Shown here piece after piece: positions 57,628-64,000 of a stretch of DNA of 64,000 nt (positions are counted from its first letter, which is position 1; each line of letters begins with the position of its first letter). This stretch comes from Sarcocystis neurona. Its lineage: Eukaryota; Apicomplexa; Conoidasida; Eucoccidiorida; Sarcocystidae. The notes beneath the pieces were generated by a model that did no database searches, was not told the DNA's origin, and saw nothing but the letters and a program-made list of their open reading frames with translations. The position numbers were made by a program, and so were the translations under genes. Location: positions 581,691 to 645,690 of the forward strand of contig KL647321.1 of assembly GCA_000727475.1 (NCBI GenBank), written 5' to 3'.

Positions 57628-60600
57628 TATATGCCTTCGTGTGTATATGGCAGTGTATAGGTGGTCTGCGGTAGGACGTGGTGTGCATACATATATTTGT
57701 ATATATATGCCCACGTGTGCATATGGCAGTGTATTGGTAGTCTGCAGTAGTACGTTAGGTTCATGTATATGAACTTCGTATAGCTTTGTGTGTATGTATA
57801 TGTATGTATATGTATATGTATAGAGGTACACCTGTGATCAAAGGCAGTCACAGCTGTCTGAGTAACTGGACTCCCGTGAGTAGACTCTGCACTGGCGACG
57901 CTTCGCGTGCCCTGGGGGTATTCGGTCTTCCGCATGCGTAGACGGCTTTCAGTAGAGAGTCACTCGGCAGCCATAACCGCCAGAATTTCTTCGTATGTAT
58001 GTGTACGTGTCTACAGGAATATATGCGGACAAAGGGGTCAGCACCAGCAAGTGCGTGAATACACGATGAAAATATACGTATGTGTACACTGTTCAGCTAC
58101 TTCTGTAGGTGTTGCCTCCTACATATTGCTGCTTACTTTGACTGCTGCACATAAGCCACAGGATACCACGACACACATCTATGGGGATCAGGATGTCTTT
58201 TCTTAACGAGCTTACACGTGGATGGATATTCACGCACTTCTTACGTTCTAAGGATTTTATCACTCTCCGCTGAGCAGGACTGCAAGACGCGATCGTGACG
58301 AGAGATTTTTGGACGCAGACACCTACGCAAATGAATTTTGTATTAACTACAAACATGTAAAACACAGATTTCCACTGTTGTACTGCAGGCAAACGCAGCA
58401 CTGCCTGCGGACGGATCCTGATCTTTAGCGGCTGCTCGCTGGGTGCCTAGATATGTACACATATTTCTCGTTGAAGACGGCGACAAATCGTGACGCAGGA
58501 AGGCAAGCATACGCGCACAGGTGTACCAATCACGTGTCCCACATACCTGCTTGGTGCGTAGAGGGTCACCTGCGTCTGGAGATATGAAGTAAAGGCTGAT
58601 GAATGGCTTCGTCCCTGCTAATAACGCAAGTGTGGTGGATTCATTCTCGCAGCCGCCAACTTTTTATAAACACCTTACACCGCAGACGATTGAACGATAC
58701 AGGCAGCTGGACACCCTGCTGTGCGCGATTTACTACCACGTATATATATATATATATGTATATATACATACATAGATCTATGCGTATCTGCAAAGTGTAG
58801 GGACGAAACAATATAGTATCCAGATTGAACCCGATTGGATTGTTGGCACTGGCTGTACGTCCTGACGGTTATGTAAATGAAAAGGGACGGGATCGCTATC
58901 CACGTGTGTGTGCCTTCCTGAAACGCTGACTAGATATATGTGTGTACTGTATACACTCAAAACGCATAAAATCGGTACGCAAGAAGGAAAACAGCACAAA
59001 CCGGAACACAGTGGAGTTCTCTCTACATACGTATCTCTGAATACTGTAGACACATATGTATTCATGCTGCACACATCAAGGACGCGCGTGTGGCGCAAAC
59101 AGTTGTCTCACAGAAGAAAGTGTAATTCAGTTCAACTAGTACATCCTTCCTGCAACAGAACGTCATCACACACATTTACGATAACCGGATCCCAGTAATC
59201 TGGCGTTGCACCGAGGTGGAGGACGCCAGAAAGCACAGCTTTGCATAGCCCGTGTCAGCGAAGGAAGGCACACACTACCGTGCAGCGCTACAGTCAGCCT
59301 CCAACTACAACGTAGTACACCAGTGTGCGTGCGTGTATACTTTCGAGTTACCTGTGTCCATGAGTGCGAAAAAACTAGACAAATTATCGAAACGTGTGTA
59401 TAGCCGTAAGAGCTACATGCACACACTAACGCAGGTTGTCCTCCTAAGTGTGTGTGTGTGTGTGTGTGTAAGCATGGACATGTCCTTGGGAGCTCTCCAC
59501 TCTCACGCGCCCGACCTACACGCACTGATATATCTGTATGTATGTATACATATATATACATATCCATCAAGACTCTGGAGACGTGGAAGCGATCGAAACC
59601 TGAATATACGTAAAGAACGAATATATATATATATATATGTGGATAGACGGACAGATAGATACATATTTGCGTGTGTACACCCCTACGAGCTATCTGAACT
59701 TGGACGCCGTGGATATACGTATATATATATATATATACAGGCGTATGCGTAATTCGATCGGAGCCCTCTGTACATTTTCGCTAGCTGGCTGTCTTGGTGA
59801 CTGAGACCAACTTCAGACAGATCAACTATAGGTGCGGTCGTTCTCACACAGAGACGAGGCACGCGGCCACACCAGGAGAAGAGAGCCTGAAGATATTTTT
59901 GCTTCCGCAGATGCCCTTCCCAGAAAAGGAGAGAGGCGCGCCGGAGATCACTCGTACGTGTGCGGTTTACGCCTGCTTTCCTCGCTAGCTCAAAAATGTG
60001 CGCACTTAAGCTGTCTTCTACGCTGACGCCTACTTACATATACATGTTCTCACGTGTGTGTACGTGGAAGGTGAGAATGATACAACGTCGAATGTGAAAT
60101 ACCACCCTTTTGTAGCGCAGAAGTCGTCCCACTCCAGATGTGTCTACGGACGTTTAACACGAGATAACGGGGCTACAATACATGCGTACAGACACATACG
60201 TTCCGGTATACTGTACACACCCATACACGCGCACGTACGTATACCGTATGCACATATTCACGTACATACATACATCCATACACAAGGACGAATACGTAGG
60301 TGGTCGTGTGCCGCGCACTCCCCGCACGCGACGCAGGGCCGTCGCGGCCGATGGGATTCCACTGCAGCTGAGCGTGAGGTCACAGGTCCACGGTACAGCC
60401 GTAGTATTTTTCGTTTTTTGAGCGGTTTCGTTTTCTGAGCGGTAAGGCGTGGTGCGTACAGCATTACCATGCGTCGACGACGACGTGTGAACTATAATGT
60501 GCGTCCGTGGAGACGTGTGTGGAGGAGAAAGGGAGGGTCTGGAGTCTGCGCAGACCAGAAGGGCGTATCTTTATACGCGGCGCTGCGGCGCGCACAAAGA

Positions 60601-60700
60601 CAGATTTTAACACTTTTTAAGTACGAAAAACTCGGCGAGTGTCGAAAGCGAATGTTGAGCAGCCTCCGTCTGTTTTCAAAGGCGCGGCAAATTTCTAACG
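56959..60700. other. No confident gene
   Basis: Low CAG content with TA, GATA and GT microsatellites (57575-57630, 58740-58760, 59450-59468, 59625-59640). A minus-strand stretch at 58150-58330 has a non-repetitive frame (SLVTIASCSPAQRRVIKSLE) but no consistent splice pair. An Arg-rich plus frame starts at 60469 (MRRRRRVNYNVRPWRRVW), just before the pyrimidine-rich tract, without further support. Confidence 0.4.
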
Positions 60701-60739
60701 CGCACGTGGCTGTGCACGTTGAAGGTGCTCTTCCCCCTC

Positions 60740-61540
60740 GCTCACTCAACCGTCACACACACTCTTCTCCGCTTCTTTGCATGCGTGGTCGTTTCCGCTT
60801 CATCCTCCTCCTGTCTTCCCGTTCCCGTCCTCCTCCTTCCTCGCTTTTCCCTCTGCTCCTCGTGTGTGCATGCTGTATTCTCTCTACCTGCTGCAGCTCC
60901 TCCTTTTTCTTCTCCTCTCTCCATATTTATACTCAACGAACGCCTTCTGTCGCCAGACACACTACGCATCCCCAGAACCCAGTGTGCGTCCGTATCCATA
61001 GGATACGCCGGAATCACTAGGGATATCTTTACCTCCCCTAGCGAAGCATACGCTTCCCCCCCCGACCGCGCCGCAGTTTTTCTCTGCCACGTTTTTTCCC
61101 CTCCCTTCCCCAAGACCTCTCCTGGTGGTCTATGCGTCTTGTTGTCTACTCAGCCGAGAGGTACACTGTGCTGCTCGTGTTCCTGTTGGTGCGAATCCGC
61201 GTTTTCTGCTGCTGCTGCTTTTTCACCTTCTCTACTTCCCAAGTGTGTTTATGAACGACTTGCAGCTCTCACGGGCGCCTTCTTCCCAGGGGAAGGTGCA
61301 GCAGACAGCACACCAGGAGCAGCAGCAGTCTGCGTGAGACGAAAGTGACAGCAGCGCCGCTCCTTCAGCTGCTGCTGCTGCTTGTTCTCTCTCCCTTTGC
61401 CTCATCTCACTCTTTTCCTCTGTGTCACGTCGACTCTTTCCCTTCCATTCGCTCCGCCCTTGACTTCTCCTCCGTGCACTTGCCCTTTCCTCTTCCCCCT
61501 CCTGCGACACGTGAGCCGCTTCCCCGGGGTTTTCTACAGC
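60740..61540 (+). promoter_or_regulatory. Pyrimidine-rich tract
   Basis: Long T/C-rich stretches on the plus strand (60740-60930, 61070-61115, 61380-61510), similar in character to the tract before the transporter gene. They may be 5' regulatory DNA or intronic polypyrimidine sequence of the plus-strand exons that follow. No discrete site can be named. Confidence 0.3.
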
Positions 61541-62512
61541 TTCTCGACTACTGCGCACATGAGGTCGCCTGTCTCCACTACCACACACATATCACGCGTC
61601 GTTCTCCTGCTGCTGCTGACGCACGCCGGAAGGGGGTGCATCCTCGACCTCTCTCTGTACGTCCATCGCACAACACCTCTATTTTCCTGACACATAAACA
61701 GACCTCTTGCGTGTACAAACACATGTGGCCGCCCGCATGCGTAGCAGCACCACCCACGTGCGCCGCGCGCGCATGCGCGCCCGTGACGTCATATAGTCTC
61801 CTCTCTTTACGAAAAAGAATTCAACACACAAACTGTGCCTCTCCTGTCTCACACGTCACCCACGCCGCTCTCGCAAAACAGCATCCAACGTTGCAGCAGT
61901 TGCAGCAGCTTTTCCTTCTGTCCCCGCAGGCACATGCGTCTTCCTGTCTGTGTGTGAGTGTGCGTGTGCAAGCACCGGGTGAACTTTTGCTTCTCTCTTT
62001 CTCCGTCTGCTGCTGCTCTGCTTCCCACCTGCTGCCGTGCTGCAGACACACGTAATCTGTCGCAACGGCTGCGGGGTCGGCAACCGCTCGTCCACCTCCT
62101 CACCCTTTCCCCGTCCCCGCCGTGCGCTCAGCCGCGCAGCACTCCACCATGCCTCATCGCTGCGGTACGATTGACGACACCTTCTGAAGCACCCCTCATG
62201 CAGCTGCTGCAGGGCTCGACGAAGAAGCGGCTGCTGCTCTTCTGTGAGGCAATGTTCCTGTTGCTCTCCTCCGGCGGTGCTTCCTGCCTTCCTCTTCTGG
62301 AGCGCCGCCGCTTCTACGCCCCTGCCGCCGGTGGTTCTGCGCGTGCTACCCCGCTTCTTCGCTATCGCCCTCTGCCTGATACCCAAGACACGGGCAACAT
62401 CCCCTCTAGTAGCGATCTACAAATTCGCACGCGTTTGTGTCGTCCGGTAGCAAAGCGCCTTCTTGCTGCTCCTTTCGCTGTTCAGGGCCTCTTCGCTGTC
62501 CGTCTCCCATAA
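61244..62512 (+). CDS. Probable two-exon part of an unidentified plus-strand gene
   Basis: Exon 61244-61295 follows a CTGCTGCTGCTTTTTCACC…TTCCCAAG acceptor and reads CVYERLAALTGAFFPGE, ending at GGGGAAG|GTGCAG in phase 1. A phase-1 exon starts at 62046, after CTGCTGCCGTGCTGCAG, and reads DTRNLSQRLRGRQPLVHLL, later MQLLQGSTKKRLLLFCEAMF, with a stop at 62512. The match of phase and the CTG-before-acceptor context support the join. The minus strand over 61990-62390 also has a natural frame (EEQQPLLRRALQQLHEGCF), so strand assignment is not certain. No family was recognised. Confidence 0.35.
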
Positions 62513-62747
62513 CCGCACGAGAGCTGGCTACCGAGTTCACGGCCTTCCTGCTGCGTCGTTCCGTCCCTGCCGCCTTGACGAGCAGCAGTAGAGTTCACAT
62601 ATCCCGACAGTAGTGCAGCCGCAACAGCAGCAGCACACATGACGCCATACACACGCGTCAAAAAATACCCCGCTGTTCATGCGTCCTCAAGCGCTGCGCC
62701 GCTTGTCCCCCTATCTGCAATTCATGTTCACGTGAGGAACACGTCCC

Positions 62748-63567
62748 ATGCAACAGCAGTACCAGCAGTGTCTGCTGCATCCTCCAGTCTACAGTCCGCT
62801 GCTGCCGCCACTGCATCCCTACTACGCCCGCGCATATGCTGCTGTCGCAGCGTCACAACGCTCACGCTCCTCCTCTCGACGCTCGCGCTGCTGCTGCTGC
62901 TGTCGTTGCTGCGCTCCTGCTGTCGCTGCTGCGCTGTGCTGCAGCAGTCTGTGTGTGGTGCTGAGGCCGTTGTGCGCGGGTACTGGAGTTGCTGCCGCGG
63001 GGTCTCACTGCGACAGTTCCTATAGATAAGTGAGTCCGTGTCTCTCTGGCCGCTGGGGATCCATTTATAACTGACGCAGCCGCACACACTCTGTGCTGCA
63101 CTATCCCTCTGCAGCATCCTTAGGGGCCTCGATCCGAAGGGGGGACACAACATACCTACCGTTCACGAGGATCAGCATCCGCTGCTGTTGCTGCTGAAGT
63201 CACTCTGCCGCTGTGGGAGCACCTGCATGCCCCTACTTGCTCTCGTGCCGGCTTCTTCCCTGCTGCTCCGGATTCATCTGCTTTCCCGCACTGCTGCAAC
63301 GGGGGCACCCGCAGCCGCAGGCGCGCATACAGCAAGTTTCCAATGCGGGTGCAGCACCAGCAGTACCCGCTCCTTGCGACGACCCGTGTCGCTCTCCCTC
63401 CCCCCCCCTTCACCGAGGAGGGGCGACAACGCGAGATAGAAGAAGCAGGTGCGTATGAAGCCCGCAGCAGCAGCAGCATAGCAGCACAGGCAGAAGCGAG
63501 GACCCCGCAAACAACGGTGCAGGTCTCCCGCGGTAAACGTCTAGACGCGAACTTGGGGACGAACTAA
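62748..63567 (+). CDS. Possible plus-strand gene, unidentified
   Basis: Two natural plus-strand segments: MQQQYQQCLLHPPVYSPLL, starting at 62748, and 63343-63567, reading PFTEEGRQREIEEAGAYEA and TVQVSRGKRLDANLGTN before a stop. CTG-rich DNA between them (62880-63300) would be intron by the pattern seen elsewhere. Joins are not defined and no domain was recognised. Confidence 0.3.
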
Positions 63568-63616
63568 TAAAACGCAGAGACATGCGGCCGCAGCAGCGCA
63601 CACGGCAGCACAGAAT

Positions 63617-64000
63617 TCAGATTCTCCGGCGGGTGGCTCCGGCTTCGGCAGCAAGGGGCGGACAACGATCTGGCTGCTGCTGGATCACGGAGTTACTGCT
63701 GCGGGTGAGATGGGACTCTTCCTGCTGCTGTCGCTGGCTATCTAGACAGGTAAGCGGCGAAGGCGCGGTGCCGTTTTTGAGCAGCTGGTGTTGCTGCGCC
63801 GCTGCTGCTGCTGCGACGCTGCCACGAAGGCCGTTGGCTGCTGCTGCTGCCGGGTGGTGGTGCTGCAACAGATACGCATTCGGCGCGTCTGGAGGATGGG
63901 TGGACGCCGTCGCTGCAGGAGCAGCACTGCCGCTGAGAAGTGCGAGATGCTGCTGCTGCGCTGGCGACACGAGTCCAAGGCTGTTGCCTTCCGCTCCTGC
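63617..64000 (-). CDS. Partial Gln/Ala-rich exon running off the window end
   Basis: The minus-strand frame is open from the window edge to a stop at 63617. It contains SLGLVSPAQQQHLALL, HPPDAPNAYLLQHHHP and RCPPLAAEAGATRRRI. The sense strand carries CAG/GCA, as expected for coding on this strand. A good plus-strand donor (TAGACAG|GTAAGC) at about 63750 lies within it, so an alternative plus-strand exon cannot be excluded. Confidence 0.4.
   Translation of the reverse strand, partial: AGAEGNSLGLVSPAQQQHLALLSGSAAPAATASTHPPDAPNAYLLQHHHPAAAAANGLRGSVAAAAAAQQHQLLKNGTAPSPLTCLDSQRQQQEESHLTRSSNSVIQQQPDRCPPLAAEAGATRRRI

Noticed and set aside
1..64000. CRISPR arrays, insertion sequences, reverse transcriptase or telomere-type AAACCCT repeats
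   Set aside because: None seen: tandem repeats here lack the spacer pattern, no transposase or polymerase motif was found, and no telomere-like heptamer runs occur.

Overview
The window looks like nuclear DNA of a coccidian apicomplexan, most likely Eimeria or a close relative. Evidence: pervasive CAG/CTG trinucleotide runs that become Gln, Ala and Ser runs where translated; long TA/CA/GATA microsatellite tracts; genes cut into short exons by introns of 0.6-4 kb; and gene families typical of Apicomplexa. There are no bacterial features. Most long open frames are shadows of CAG or TATA repeats, so genes were called only where conserved motifs or a chain of splice sites with matching phase supports them. 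No transcript data were available, and terminal exons are often unresolved.

Layout. 1-3.1 kb: repeats, including a 106-bp satellite interrupted by an assembly gap. 3.15-14.0 kb, minus: a circularly permuted YqeH-type organellar GTPase in at least seven phase-consistent exons. 15.0-17.6 kb, minus: a glutamine-rich locus. 18.7-19.1 kb, plus: a tiny single-membrane-span protein in two clean exons. 19.2-25.3 kb: a repeat-poor stretch holding an unidentified minus-strand multi-exon gene (21.5-23.3 kb) and a degenerate array of a GTGTAC-containing motif. 25.4-33.0 kb, plus: a very large BT1-family (folate/biopterin) transporter. 33.0-36.6 kb: no gene seen. 36.7-38.5 kb, minus: a probable short gene with helical-repeat-like exons. 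39.0-51.4 kb (perhaps to 55.2 kb), minus: a helical-repeat protein resembling apicomplexan heptatricopeptide/OPR organellar RNA-binding proteins, with nine located exons; the junctions from the second to the ninth all agree in phase. 55.3-57.0 kb, plus: a Gln-rich coiled-coil protein. 57-60.7 kb: no gene seen. 60.7-63.6 kb: probable plus-strand exons. 63.6-64.0 kb, minus: a partial Gln/Ala-rich reading frame running off the window.

Two themes stand out. First, the YqeH-like GTPase and the helical-repeat proteins both belong to groups that serve organellar ribosomes, so the minus-strand genes may share an organelle-gene-expression theme, although no operon-like coupling is implied. Second, introns appear polarised: the part after the donor is TA/CA-microsatellite DNA, while the part before the acceptor is often a CTG-repeat tract in the sense strand, apparently doubling as the polypyrimidine tract. 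Exons carry the opposite CAG sense. This explains much of the window's repeat architecture.
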